Position numbers and translations under genes: made by a program. The notes beneath the pieces are model-generated. The model worked only from the letters and a program-made list of their open reading frames with translations, made no database searches and was not told where the DNA came from. Shown one piece after another: positions 1-12,567 of a stretch of DNA of 64,000 nucleotides (position 1 is its first letter; each line of letters starts with the position of its first letter). The stretch is from Ampullaceana balthica (Eukaryota; Mollusca; Gastropoda; Lymnaeidae), in assembly GCA_944989445.1 (NCBI GenBank), contig CALYLW010000322.1:699148-763147 (forward strand), written 5' to 3'.

Positions 1-190
1 CCATGGATACATTGTGCAATCATCCAGTTCATCCATGGACAGTAATGGACACATTGTGCAATCCTCCAGTTAATCCATGGACACATTGTTCAATCCTCCA
101 GTTAATCCATGGACACATTGTGCAATCATCTAGTTCATCCATGGATACATTGTGCAATTATCCACTTCATCCATGGATACATCATGCGCT
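1..190. repeat. 32-bp minisatellite
   Basis: Units of the form CCATGGACACATTGTGCAAT then CATCCAGTTCAT, about six copies, running off the left edge. Confidence 0.85.
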
Positions 191-249
191 TCATAGACAC
201 ATTCAGCAGTGATACGACAAAACCAGAACTCCAAAAGACACATGCAATT

Positions 250-940
250 AAGTAAACACTCCATAGACATATCCCGCATTTCATAGACAAATTCAGCACT
301 CCATAGACATATCCAGTAATCCATAGACATATTTTGCAAACCATTGACACAACACACGTCCACCATTCCATAGACAAATGGAGCACACGTCCACCATTCC
401 ATAGACACATGGAGCACACGTCCACCATTCTATAGACACATGGAGCACACGTCCACCTTTCTATAGACACATGGAGCACACGTCCACCATTCTATAGACA
501 CATGTAGCACACGTCCACCATTCTATAGACACATGGAGCACACGTCCACCATTCTATAGACACATCGAGCACACGTCCACCATTCTATAGACACATCGAG
601 CACACGCCCACCATTCTATAGACACATCGAGCACACGTCCACCATTCTATAGACACATCGATCACACGTCCACCATTCTATAGACACATGGAGCACACGT
701 CCACCATTCTATAGACACATGGAGCACACGTCCACCATTCTATAGACACATGGAGCACATGTCCACCATTCTATAGACACATGGAGCACACGTCCACCAT
801 TCTATAGACACATGGAGCACACGTCCACCATTCTATAGACACATCGAGCACACGTCCACCATTCTATAGACACATGGAGCACACGTCCACCATTCTATAG
901 ACACATGGAGCACAGGTCCACCATTCCATAGACACATCCA
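250..940. repeat. 31-bp minisatellite
   Basis: About nineteen copies of CACGTCCACCATTCTATAGA plus CACATGGAGCA from 350, with degenerate CCATAGACATATCCAG-type units before. Short frames on the minus strand arise only from the repeat. Confidence 0.9.
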
Positions 941-949
941 GAACATGTC

Positions 950-1449
950 CAAAGACAGACACACACAGAAACAAAGTGAGAAATACACACACTGACAGTT
1001 AGTGAAAAATAAACACACTTACAGACACACAGACATATGCACGCATACGTACAAACACACACAGTAACATATTGAGACATACACACACTGACAGCTAGTG
1101 AAACATAAACACACGGAAAGGCACACATAGATGAATACACAGAGACACACGCGCAAACATGTGCAGTGAAATGCATACATGCGCCAACAAGCGCAATCAG
1201 AAGCGCAAAAAACACACTCGCGTAAAGATGGGAATGCATGCGCTCCAATGTGCAAATACGCGCACATAAGCGCAAAAAATAATTCCAGAACTTCTTATAT
1301 CAATACAGAACTCCATAGACACGTCCATTACACCATGGCCATGGTTATATCTTTCAATTCATAGGCACGTCAAGTACTTCTAGCAATGCATTAAATTCAC
1401 ACTTTGGACATTCGCAACCAGCTGTCCGTTGACATATCCAACAGAATAT
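950..1449. repeat. CA-rich and degenerate minisatellite region
   Basis: ACACAC-rich text with GTGAAA-type spacers to about 1280, then degenerate units with CCATAGACACGTCC. The same degenerate units resume after the solo LTR at 2099-2330. No gene seen. Confidence 0.6.
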
Positions 1450-2098
1450 TTTGGAGATCTTACGCGCAGTTAGTAGCCGGAGGTTGACCAGAAGACGTTA
1501 AATTGTATTATGGTGTTAACTGGCCTGGTCAGTAGATTCGGCGATGAAAGGAGTTGCCGAGCGAGGTGACTGGAGGTGTTAAATCTGCCCAGGGGTAGAT
1601 AGGATCACCAGACGAGGAGCTGGTCTGGGTGGGGGGTAGGTAAGGGGTGGCGGGGTCTCACCAGAGATGGTTATGTCAAACCGGCCCCACCCCCGCACAA
1701 GTCAATCTATGGGGGGTGGTACGGGATGATTGACAGATATGATGAACCTATTACAAATAGAGACTGACGGAAGAATGGACACAAATGGACTGACGTGAGT
1801 TGTTTGGAGGCGTGGCCTCAGGACTGAGAGTTAGTTATAGGTCGGGACTAACTAGGAACGTGGGACAGATTAGGAGAGGGACGTGGAGATAGAAAGGACT
1901 CCGGGAGACGACCGCTAGGGAAGGTGTAGACTTGTAAATAGTTGGACAGAGAGAATTTTGTTAAGTGAGAAATAACTAGAATTGAAGAAGTGAAACAATA
2001 AACAGAATTATTAAGTGTTCCAGTCGTCTTAGAGTCTTTGTAGTTTGAAGTGAGTGAAAGCAGAGAGTTTATTCACACGAGTACCCAGGATCTCCACA
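1450..2098 (+). mobile_element. Solo LTR, plus orientation
   Basis: Starts TTTGGAGATCTTACGCGCAG and ends GTACCCAGGATCTCCACA, so the ends form an inverted repeat. It contains CTGGCCTGGTCAGTAGATTC, GTCTCACCAGAGA, CAAACCGGCCCCACC and an AATAAA at 1997-2002, all shared in order with the LTR at 12568-13331. Flanks ATAT and ATAC suggest a 4-bp target duplication. It interrupts a degenerate minisatellite region. Confidence 0.65.
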
Positions 2099-2789
2099 AT
2101 ACATACGTATCCAGCATTCCATAGTAAAACCCAGTACAACATATATATATCTACGAGCAAACAAAGAAACACATCCACACAGCAAGACACGGTCAGAAAC
2201 ACATAGAAACACACATAAACACACAAAAAAACTAACACGAAAACTGATGAGCATAACATATCCATGACATCATATACGTACTCAGCATTTTATAGTTATT
2301 TCAGAACACCTTATACATACACATTACGATTTGAATACTTTAAACTATTTCTTTCACTGGGGCTTCATGAAAAAGAAGCTTTTCAAAAGTAAAACGTATT
2401 GAAACATAAATGCGTTCAACAATGATCAATATTGGCTTAGTGACTTAGCTATATTGTCAATTGAGAATGGTGTTGCTAAGAATCGTAACAATAATGAACT
2501 TATTTCAGATATGGCAACAGCCAAAGCTAGCAAGGTTTGATTGTAAGTTGTAAAAACAAGGTGAGAGTAGAAGATACAACAAAACCGCCGTGTATATGGT
2601 TTATAATATTAAATTAAAAATCATATTTTAAAAAATTATGACATCATTTTTGAGTGTCAGGATCTTCAAATATATTAATAAAACTTCAATTAATGATATT
2701 ATAATGCTGTTATAGAGTAGAAATTTAAATAATTAATTTTTGTATTGCCTGTTATATTAATATTTGTAGAAATGAAATTTTTGTACAGG

Positions 2790-2970
2790 TCTCGCTCCCT
2801 GGCTGCTGCCGTGGGCCCAGAGCCCCTCTCATAGTTTGCTGCCTTGGGCCCGGAGCCCCGCTCATCGTTTGCTGCCTTTGGCCTCACATACTCTTGGGCT
2901 GACCATAAGAATGTCATGTTATGGAGTATTATTGGCATATCACTCTCCTTTGGCTCTTCTCCCCAAGGGA
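2790..2970. repeat. Short 33-bp repeat
   Basis: GCTGCCTTGGGCCCGGAGCC then CCGCTCATCGTTT repeated about 2.5 times. GC-rich island in AT-rich DNA; probably part of an unrecognised dispersed element. Confidence 0.45.
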
Positions 2971-3149
2971 ACGTGAGGTTAAATTTTCATTTATTTTATT
3001 TCTTTTTATTTCTGTAATTTTTTTAAAAAAGAAGTGTTTAAATTATATTATGTAACCATGAAAATAAATGTATAATCAGTCAATAACAATAGGACGATAT
3101 AATCGTCTGTAAAGAAAGAGCTTCTGTAACATATAAGATGTGTTTTTTT

Positions 3150-3272
3150 CCATCGGAACGGATTAATAATTTTCTATGGGGAAAAAATTCGATATACGTC
3201 TTGGATTGTATAAATCTGGGGATCTGAATAGGATGAAAGACGCGTACCATGTACCGAGGTACCACTGTATAT
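3150..3272 (-). mobile_element. Possible end of a TcMar-like MITE
   Basis: The minus strand begins TACAGTGGTACCTCGGTAC and contains AATCCGTTCCG, a combination frequent at the ends of pogo/Tigger-type MITEs in animals. I did not find the other end, so this is a fragment or a misreading. Confidence 0.35.
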
Positions 3273-4244
3273 TTTTAAAAATTAAATCTGTAAAGTTTAT
3301 TCTCTTTGATGTTCGTATTAATTTATTTTCATAGGTATTCCATTATATTCATTATAATTTCTCATTTATTATTACCTCAAAGTATTTGTACAAGTTTTTA
3401 ACGTTTTAAAAAAAAATTCAATAGTGGTCTTTTGTTTTAATGCGTTTGAGAACGCCATAAAATTAATAGTAACAATATGTTCCAAAACAATCAGAATAAA
3501 ATGTTTCGATAAAATTGATTACACTTATTCCCCTAAAAACATTATTGGCGTATGAATACAATACTCGATTCCCGGAAGTACGCCTCGCTCTGCAATAACA
3601 ACAATCGAAATTCACATTTGACTTTAATTTAATATTTAGTAAGAGGTAAGAGCTGGGATAAAGTGCTTTATAAATTATCAAATATTATTATTATTAATAA
3701 ACCAAATGCATGAATAAGCGTTGGACGCAATGGTCTTCTGTATAGAATAGGCACATGTAATACTATTACTAACAAATAAGATAAATGTATAATAAGTAAA
3801 AGTAGCCTAACCTATATTTTGCAAAAATCAATATCTCCTATGGCCTTCTCTATTACGATTATTGATTGTCCAATAAACAAAGGCCTCTCTTTATGTAATA
3901 CTTAAATGTTGCTATGTCTGTAACAAATGACCAATAAAGAAATGTCTGTCTTAATATGGTACTTAAATTTAGCAGTAAGGTCTGTAGCGTATGCCTTTAA
4001 AAAAAGATTGGTGGGGGAGGGGGGAGGGTTATAACACGCAGTCTGACAGACTCAAAGCTCATCTCATTCACGGAGATTACAGTTCAAGGATGGCTTGAAC
4101 ATTAACCCGAGTTCACTCACACGCAAACAATTCAAACATCCTTAAAACATCTGACGGTATCTGATCGTGAAAAAAAGTCTGCTATTTTTTTAAATTTTCC
4201 AATTCATGTATTTTTTATTAGTCCTAAGCTCTGTCACATGAATT

Positions 4245-5200
4245 CAAAAGCTTAGACTGGGAGATTGGTTCAAGACCACTGTTTGTGTCAGACAAGGATG
4301 CTTACTTTCCCCCATCCTCTTCAAACTCTTCCTTGAAAGAATTTTGACATATGTGCTAGAAGACCATGTCGGAACAGTCAGCATCAGAGGGAGAAGTATA
4401 ACCAATCTACGCTTCGCCGATGACATAGACGGCCTAGCTGGTAGCAAGGACGAACTAAAAGAATTCCTTGCAAAGCTAGAGAAAACAGCAAAGGCGTACG
4501 GCATGGAAATCAATGCAGAAAAGACCACGGTCATGGCAAATAGAAAATTCACAAGTGAGATTCGGATAAACGGGCAAAAACTCGAAGAGGTCTCCACCTT
4601 CAAATATCTAGGGGCCATAATATTCGACGAAGGCTCAAAGCCAGAATTTCTTGCCAGTGTGGCCCAAACAATGGCAGCATTGAGTAAACTAAAGCACATC
4701 TGGCAAAGCAAGAAACTCTCCCTGAGATCAAAGATCCGACTAATGCACTCTCTGGCGATGTTGGTCTTCTTGTATGGTTGTGAGGCTTGGACGGTCACTG
4801 CAGACCTCCAAAGAAGGATTCATGCACTAGAGATGAGATGTTTCAGAAAGATATTGAACATCTCCTACACAGCGCACATCACAAAAGAAGCGATCCGCAA
4901 CACAATAAGTACTGTCATTGGCCCCTACGATGACCTTCTCACCTCATTTAAGAAGTGGAAATTACGATGGTACGGACAGTTGACAAGAACTTGAGGTCTC
5001 GCAAAGACTCTATTGCAAGGCACAGTCCAGGGAGGAAGGAAAAGAGGCAGACAAAAGAAGAGATGGGAGGACGATATCAAAGAATGGACCGGCCTGTCAT
5101 TCAGCGACTCTCAAAGGGCAGCACAGGACCGGGACAAATGGCGTGAGATAGTGTGCAGTTCACGATGGTGCCCCAACGACCCAACGACGGGTTAAGGGAT
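4245..5200 (+). pseudogene. 5'-truncated LINE reverse transcriptase fragment
   Basis: Frame open from 4242 to a TGA at 4992-4994, then open again in the same frame to 5195. It reads GDWFKTTVCVRQGCLLSPIL, LRFADDIDGLAGSKDELKEF, AYGMEINAEKTTVM, FKYLGAII, FLYGCEAWT, KLRWYGQLTRT, stop, GLAKTLLQGTVQGGRKRGRQ and KKRWEDDIKEWTGL. The RT catalytic FADD motif is kept; everything 5' of the VRQG block is missing. The KRGRQKKRWEDDIKEWTG tail is typical of an RTE-like or BovB-like group. One nonsense codon, otherwise clean. Confidence 0.8.
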
Positions 5201-5227
5201 AGTTCAAATTCAAGACTGCATACTTCT

Positions 5228-5458
5228 GGTTTTACCATGTGCAGAGAAATTAATTATGGCAGACACCTGGTTTTACACTGCACCAAGGATTTAATAGTTA
5301 AAGACACCTGGTTTTACCCTGCACCGAGGATTTAATTGTTACAGACACCTGGTTTTACCCTGCACCGAGGATTTAATGGTTACAGACACCTGGTTTTACC
5401 TTGCACCGACGATTTAATGGTTACAGACACCTGGTTTTACCCTGAACAAACGATTTAC
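5228..5458. repeat. 41-bp minisatellite
   Basis: Five to six units of AGACACCTGGTTTTACCCTG then CACCGAGGATTTAATGGTTA and C. It lies exactly between two LINE fragments. Confidence 0.85.
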
Positions 5459-5970
5459 TCACTTCATTGACTACCTATACAAGCCCGAATTTATTACAAA
5501 CTGTACGTTCTCTTTCATTACCTCTTTTCAGACTCATGCCCTTACTATTTTACTGAACGTCTCTATGTCTACTCACCCACTCGTCAACTACGCTCTTCTG
5601 CAGACACACGTATTCTCTCTGCTCCTAAGACACGCACTAAAACATTCGGCGAAAGGTCTTTCTCTTTTTGTGCCGCAAAACAATTGAATTCTCTACCATT
5701 ACACATCTGTAGTATTCAAACTACTTAGGCCTTTAAGACTGCACTTAAGACACATCTTTTCAAAGTTTACTTTCAAAATTAAATGAACAACAACATTTCT
5801 TCTAATGATAATCGCAGCTTATGTGTACCGTACTGTCATTTATATTGTTCTTAGGATATAAATGTTTATTTAACACTAATTATTATCTTTATGTAAAACG
5901 CTGTGAGCCAAGTTTCTTACAGGTTACAGCGCTAAATAAATTATCAAATTATTATTTTTATTATTATTTA
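5459..5970 (+). pseudogene. CR1/L2-type LINE, 3' fragment (copy A)
   Basis: The plus strand matches the 3' coding end and tail of the copies at 25.0 and 59.2 kb: HxDY-LP-IQARxDY text, SPTRQLRSSADTR-like and TKTFGERSFSFCAAKQ-like segments, then the 3' UTR with GCTGTGAGCC and TACAGCGCTAAATAAAT and a TTA-rich tail. Several stops. The 5' cut lies at the end of the 41-bp minisatellite. Confidence 0.75.
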
Positions 5971-6868
5971 AAAATTGTAGACACCTGATTTTACCATGTG
6001 AAAATAATTAAAATATAATAATTTAAACGCATTATGTAATATATAAAGCTCAGTTGATGTTTTTATGTTTGTTTGTTTGTATCCATTAAAAAAGGCCACT
6101 GCTTTATGACATTTTTCCAAAAGATCTCTGTCACTGTCGTCACTAAAAAATCTCTTATATATTTACGACACTGCATCCTAACACAATTTTAATTAATACA
6201 ATATTTGCAACAGCGTTTATGAGATAAAGGTAATAAAGATAAGATAAGAAATTAGGCTATATTCCTAATTTTAAAAAAACAAACAAAACAAATCAATTTT
6301 ATGTTAAAAACGCATGTTAAACCATGACAATAATTGATTTTAAAAATGGCCTATGTTAATCCATCATCAAATGAATGAACATAACATATTCAATTCGCAA
6401 TTTTAAAAAAAAAGTATTTTAGAAAGTACATTTATAATTTTGTTTATTTGCGCTATGAGTCACTTAGCTTTTGCCTTTTAAAGGGATAGTGCCACATGTT
6501 CTTTATCTCATAGACGTGGTTACAAATATTATATAACTTACATTTGTGATACGATGCAGTTTCGTAAATATATATTAAATTTTTGAGTGACGAGGGTGGT
6601 AGAGCTCTTTCGGAAAACCTATACGTTACGTTAATTTTGTAAAAGTGGGAAATGAAATTGTAAATTTTGTTATTATGGTCGGCAAGAATGATTATTTAAT
6701 AAATCATATCTTTTAAATAGTAAGGTTATGTTAAAAGGCACTGCATTAAGTGAAAACAACTCACGCGGTAAAATGGCATATCTCTGTTTCTCATAAGATT
6801 TTAACTAAATAGATGCATCTGAAATTTAACTTGACAAATAAAAATTGTAATAACCAGCAACTAATACT
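5971..6868. other. AT-rich region, nothing recognised
   Basis: Unique AT-rich DNA between a LINE tail and the 44-bp minisatellite. No splice-flanked coding segments found. Confidence 0.5.
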
Positions 6869-6869
6869 T

Positions 6870-6970
6870 GGATAAAGGGTCAGCACACTCCCGCTACTAA
6901 GTGCGGGTATTTTTCTAGAATGGAATAAATAAAGCAGTTCTTTAATGTCATGACATATGGAATAAATACA
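6870..6970 (-). mobile_element. Possible LTR remnant
   Basis: GGTCAGCACACTCCCGCTAC and AAGTGCGGGTAT with the CCCGC...GCGGG hairpin resemble the 51155-51185 part of the LTR in intron 1. Short and diverged. Confidence 0.3.
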
Positions 6971-6989
6971 TCTCTCTTGTCTTGGTCAC

Positions 6990-7600
6990 TTCTACTACTC
7001 CATTTATTACTCTGATTCTATCGCCTTAGTCTATTCTACTACTCCATTTATTACTCTGATTCTATCGCCTTAGTCTATTCTTCTACTCCATTTATTACTC
7101 TGATTCTATCGCCTTGGTCTATTCTTCTACTCCATTTATTACTCTGATTCTATCGCCTTGGTCTATTCTTCTACTCCATTTATTACTCTGATTCTATCGC
7201 CTTGGTCTATTCTACTACTCCAGTTATTACTCTGATTCTATCGCCTTGGTCTATTCTACTACTCCATTTATTACTCTGATTCTATCGCCTTGGTCTATTC
7301 TTCTACTCCATTTATTACTCTGATTCTATCGCCTTGGTCTATTCTTCTACTCCATTTATTACTCTGATTCTATCGCCTTGGTCTATTCTACTACTCCAGT
7401 TATTACTCTGATTCTATCGCCTTGGTCTATTCTTCTACTCCATTTATTACTCTGATTCTATCGCCTTGGTCTATTCTACTACTCCAGTTATTACTCTGAT
7501 TCTATCGCCTTGGTCTATTCTACTACTCCATTTATTACTCTGATTCTATCGCCTTGATCTAATCTACCACTCCATTTATTACTCTGACTATCTTCTCTAG
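6990..7600. repeat. 44-bp minisatellite
   Basis: About thirteen units of TTCTACTCCATTTATTACTC then TGATTCTATCGCCTTGGTCT and ATTC, very uniform. Confidence 0.9.
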
Positions 7601-8049
7601 GATGAGCCTAGAGATAATGTTATGAATAATTCGTTTGAGCCATTTGTCAAGTAGAGCAGAGCTATGGAGCCCAATGAAGGTCAGTAAATGTTGATACGTA
7701 CTAGCAACGACAGTAAAGACGGGGACAAATAGGACTTCATCCACAGACAGCTAACCTTTGACCTAAAACAATGGGGTTATATTCACGACAAACAAAATCC
7801 AAACGACTAATTGATGCCTACTTTTATGTTATGACTACTACCTGTTTCTAGCTGATTACGAATAAAAAATAATAGTATATAGTATAATGCAACGTTCCCT
7901 CTAAATTTCGTTGTCTATATTTATAAAAATCGAAGTATATATGTTTGTTCTTTATAGCTGACTAACCCATTCATCTGATCCCCTCGAAACTATAGGAAAT
8001 TGTTGAGTTTGCATCCGGGATGGTTTGTTAAAAAAAATTTGAACATTGT

Positions 8050-9420
8050 TTTGTTTTTCTTATAAGAGCTTTATAAAAATTAGTTTAAGCGTTAGCTAAT
8101 TGGCAAATGAATAGATCTTGACCAAACTTGGTACATAAAAACTTGATAGGCCATATTAAAATACCATAGGGCATTGCACTCCTAATGTCCATTCCTTCGC
8201 GGACGTGGACCAAAAACTTTGTTTCGTAAGCATTTAAGATTACTATTATGATTTTACACGACTTTAAAAAATATTGACAAATATATTTATTATGATTCAA
8301 ATTGAAATGAACATGTATTTTGAATTTCATTTCTTGCACCGATTGGGCCTGGGGGCCCTTAATGTTGTTTTTGCTTATATACAATATATTAAATTGTTTA
8401 TGCGTTAACGACTGGGAAAATGAATAGATCTTTACCAAATTTGGTGTATAAAACTTGATATCCCATATTAAAATACTAAAGGGCATTGAACCCTTAACGT
8501 TCAACCCTTCGGGCCGGGGGCCCCATTTATTTTTTCGTAAACGCTTAAGATTGTATTCCCCATTCTGTGCCATAGTCTCGAAAAATATTGATAATAACAA
8601 AGTATATCAAAATTGAAATGAACCATTGTTTCAAAATTTACATCTTGCACCAATTTGGCCAGGGGGCCCTTAATGTTATTTCGCTTATTTATACAATATA
8701 AAAAATAAATTTAAGTGTAAGTTAATTGGTAAATAAATGGATGTTGACCAAACTTTGTATGTGAAGACTTGTTAACCTATTATAAAATACTATAGGGAAC
8801 TAAACTCTGAATGTCCATGCCTTAGAAGCTGGGGGCCCCAAATGTATTTTTTCATAAACGTTAAATATTGTAATCCTTATTTAATTTTAACGATCTTGAG
8901 ACATATTTAGAAATATATTCATTATGAAATATATTAAAATGAACATGTGTTTTGAAGTTAACATCTTGCACCGAATGGGCCCATAATGTCGGTCTTTGTT
9001 TATAAGAGCTATATAAAAATAATTTAGGCGTTATATTCTGCTAAAATCAACGGATCTTTACCAAACTTGGTATAAGAAAACTTGAGAGTTTAATATTTTA
9101 ATCCCCATTATATTTTTAACCATCTTGAGAAATATAGAGAAATATATTCATGATGCTATTGATTAAAATGTACAGGTGTTTCCCATCTGGCACCAAATAG
9201 GCCCGGTTGCCCATAAAATCGGGTTTTCTTATATGAGTAATACTAAAATTAATTTAAGCATTATATTCTGGTAAAATTAATGGATCTTGACCAAACTTGC
9301 TATATAAAATCTTGAGAGCCTATATTAAAAAATGTATGGCACGGAACTCTTAATTTATGTCTGCATGTCCGTTATAGCTTACTGTACAATTCATCCGATC
9401 GCCATGAAACTTTGGGAGAT
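8050..9420. repeat. Five diverged ~300-bp repeats
   Basis: Each has the order TATAAAAATTAGTTTAAGCG, GATCTTGACCAAACTTGGTA, CTTGA-AG-C-ATATTAAAATAC, AATGTCC, then GGGGGCCC. Spacing is 235-325 bp. A sixth copy follows at about 11185-11440. Short frames across them are not conserved. Nature unknown. Confidence 0.6.
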
Positions 9421-9505
9421 TGTTTTGTACGCTCTCTCGAGATGAAAACTGGTCAATATTTTTTAAGTGTAACAGTCATGGGGCTCCGGGGGCCGATTAT
9501 GTTTT

Positions 9506-11183
9506 TAAATCCTTTATATTAACTCGTGGTGTCTGCGGCGGACCTTGCTTGCTTGCTTGCTTGCTTGTCGCCAAAACTTTTGATCGATTTTTAACCCACT
9601 TGCTCGCAAGATAGCGAGCTGAAATTTTGCAGGCAGTTTCGTACCGATGATAAAAACAATGTATCAAAATTTCAGATCGATCGCATGTACCGTAATTAAA
9701 TTATTGATTTTTTAGATTATTTTATTTATTCCTATGTATCATGCTATTTTTTGAGATAGAGCGTCGCGGTGCGTATTATATTGAACAACCTTTCTGTCGC
9801 GCAATAAGGTGCGTATTTTATTGACAGCTCTTTTTATAAACATATTCCTGATCGGTGCGTATTATATTAAACATGTTTTACGACACAACTTCAATTTTGT
9901 ATTTCTGGATGGTCTGGCGCTGCGTATTATAATGAACATTCTTTTAGTTACTTCTCGTACATAAAGGATTTATAGTCAAAAATTTGTTTTTTTACGGGTT
10001 TTTCTTATTTATAAAACGAAGCAATCATATTCTGAAACTGATAATGTCCATTTATCATCACAGCGTATAGGCTTTTGGACACTTTGTTTTGTTTCGAATA
10101 AGATACCTGCTATCATAAATGATGCATTGCGGGTAAATTACTAAGCTATACAAGTTTCTTATTTTTAAATCCTTTAGATTAACTTGTGGTGTCTGCGGCC
10201 GGCCGACCGACCGACTGACCGACCGCCCTTGTCACCAACACTTTTGATCGATTTTTAACCCACTTGCTCGCAAGATAGCGAGCTGAAATTTTGCAGGCAG
10301 TTTCGTACCGATGATAAAAACAATGTATCAAAATTTCAGATCGATCGCATGTACCGTAATTAAATTATTGATTTTTTAGATTATTTTATTTATTCCTATG
10401 TATCATGCTATTTTTTGAGATAGAGCGTCGCGGTGCGTATTATATTGAACATCCTTTCTGTCGCGCAATAAGGTGCGTATTTTATTGACAGCACTTTTTA
10501 TAAACATATTCCTGATCGGTGCGCATTATATTAAACATGTTTTACGACACAACTGCAATTTTGTATTTTTGGATGGTCTGGCGCTGCGTATTATAATGAA
10601 CATTCTTTTAATTTACTTCTCGTACATAAAGGATTTATAGTAAAAAACTTGGTTTTTTACCGTTTTTTCTTATTATTTCTAAATTTTATTTTTTAAAATC
10701 CTTTATATTAACTCGTGGTGTCTGCGGCCGCCCGCCGTTGTCGCCGAAACTTTTGATCGATTTTCAACCCACTTGCTCGTAAGCTAGCGAGCTGAAATTT
10801 TGCAGGCAGTTTTGTACCGATAATAAAAACAATGTATCAAAATTTCAGATCGATCGCATGTACCGTAATTAAATTATTGATTTTTTAGATTATTTTATTT
10901 ATTCCTATTTATCATGCTATTTTGTGAGATAGAGCGTCGCGGTGCGTATTATATTGAACAACCTTTCTGTCGCGCAATAAGGTGCGTATTTTATTGACAA
11001 CTCTTTTTATAAACATATTCCTGATCGGTGCGCATTATATTAAACATGTTTTACGACACAACTGCAATTTTTTATTTCTGGATGGTCTGGCGCTGCGTAT
11101 TATAATGAACATTCTTTTAGTTACTTCTCGTACATAAAGGATTTATAGTCAAAAACTTGTTTTTTTACGGGTCTTTCTTATTT
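9506..11183. mobile_element. Three tandem copies of a ~470-bp inverted-repeat element
   Basis: Cores 9506-9972, 10166-10637 and about 10695-11145. Each starts near AAATCCTTTATATTAACTCG and ends ATAAAGGATTTATAG, an inverted repeat. Inside are a variable 4-bp microsatellite (CTTG or GACC), a CTTGCTCGCAAGATAGCGAG hairpin and four copies of a GGTGCGTATTATATTGAACA motif. A TTTTTTTACGGGTTTTT stretch follows each. The style (short inverted ends, microsatellite core) recalls Helitron-like HINE/pearl elements of molluscs, but I could not fix the class. Confidence 0.7.
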
Positions 11184-11439
11184 TGTGCTTATAATACTTA
11201 TATGAGCTATATAAAAATTGGTTTAAGCGTTAGCTACTGTGTAAATGAATGGATCTTGACAAAACTTTGTATGTAAACACTTGAGAGTCAGTATTAAAAT
11301 ACTGAAATGCATTGAACTCATAATGTCCATTTCTTCGGGGCCGGGGGCTCCAAATGTCTTTTTTCGTAATTGTTTTAGTTTAAAATCTTTTGTTATTGTA
11401 AACTTTTAAGATGGTTCCCCCATTCGATATTATACAATT

Positions 11440-11558
11440 TCGACACATATTAACACACAGATCCATCGTGATCCAGTGTCGACATATATTAACACACAGA
11501 TCAATCGTGATCCAGTGTCGACATATATTAACACACAGATCCATCGTGATCCAGGGAT
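11440..11558. repeat. 39-bp minisatellite, three copies
   Basis: TCGACATATATTAACACACA then GATCCATCGTGATCCAGTG three times. Confidence 0.8.
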
Positions 11559-11559
11559 T

Positions 11560-12560
11560 TTGAAATTTACATCTTTCACCATTTGGGACGTCGGGGCCAT
11601 TTATAATTTTAAAAAGTTATATAAGCGTTATAATTATTGTTTTATTCAACCTATAGCTCTAATAATTTCATAAGTTGCCAAGTAAAATTGCAATACATTT
11701 TTTAAAAAAATATCACTTATTTTTTTGCCTGGGCCCTTAATATATATTTTTGTGTGTAAGCTTTTGAAATATTATTTTATTTATTCGATTGCCATGAAAC
11801 TTGCGGTTTCTTTTTACTACATTTCCGCAAAGAATACTGGCAGAATAGTTTGTAAAAAGTGCCATTCATTGGTTTCTTTGAACTTATTCCTTTGTACTGA
11901 GATCGTTCCAACGCGTGACGGGTCTGCTGGTTAAAAATAAAAATTGCGTGCTAAGTTGCACATTATCAATTTTATGTGCTAAATGTTTCACCCCACAAAC
12001 ACAGATATTATATATTATGGTTGCAAAAAAATGTTTGCGCTTCTAATTCTTAGATAACCTTAGGCATCGGGAAGATGTCTTTGCTGGTGCGGCGCCTACT
12101 GGTAAGATTGGTATAAATATATATTATGGAGCATCTTTCTAAATTTATCATTTACTTCTTTTTTTTAAATTGCAACTCATTTGAATTTATTTTCAATAAG
12201 AGGGTAAAGTATATTTAAAGAACTCATCAACATAATTAGCTCTCAATAAAGTTCCCAAATAGGGTTTCTAAATTATAAATAGAGGGCCATGTATAACTGC
12301 ATCAATCGGAGGGTGGCATTTGGGTTTGGGGGAAAAAAATTTTCTGTTTAATTTACTTGTTTGTAATTGGATTGACATAATTCTTTGACTTTATTATTGT
12401 TCATATATTTGTTAACTAAAACCTACGATATTTAAATTAATTTTTACTGATCATTTTTTAAAAAATTTTGGAGTCAATCCATAAAATGTGCCACACTTTC
12501 AGTGTAAGGTCATGGTCAGCCCATTACATAGTTTAACAAAATGGCCACCTGTAATCTGAT
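11560..12560. other. AT-rich region, nothing recognised
   Basis: Contains only short frames. Left part has leftover text of the ~300-bp repeat family (GCCATGAAACTTGCGG near 11792). Confidence 0.45.
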
Positions 12561-12567
12561 GGGATAT

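Larger units (their letters stand above)
2330..4240. other. AT-rich region without recognised gene
   Basis: Apart from the short GC-rich repeat at 2790-2970 and the MITE-like end near 3200, I see only AT-rich unique sequence. Short frames here lack codon bias or motifs. Confidence 0.5.
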
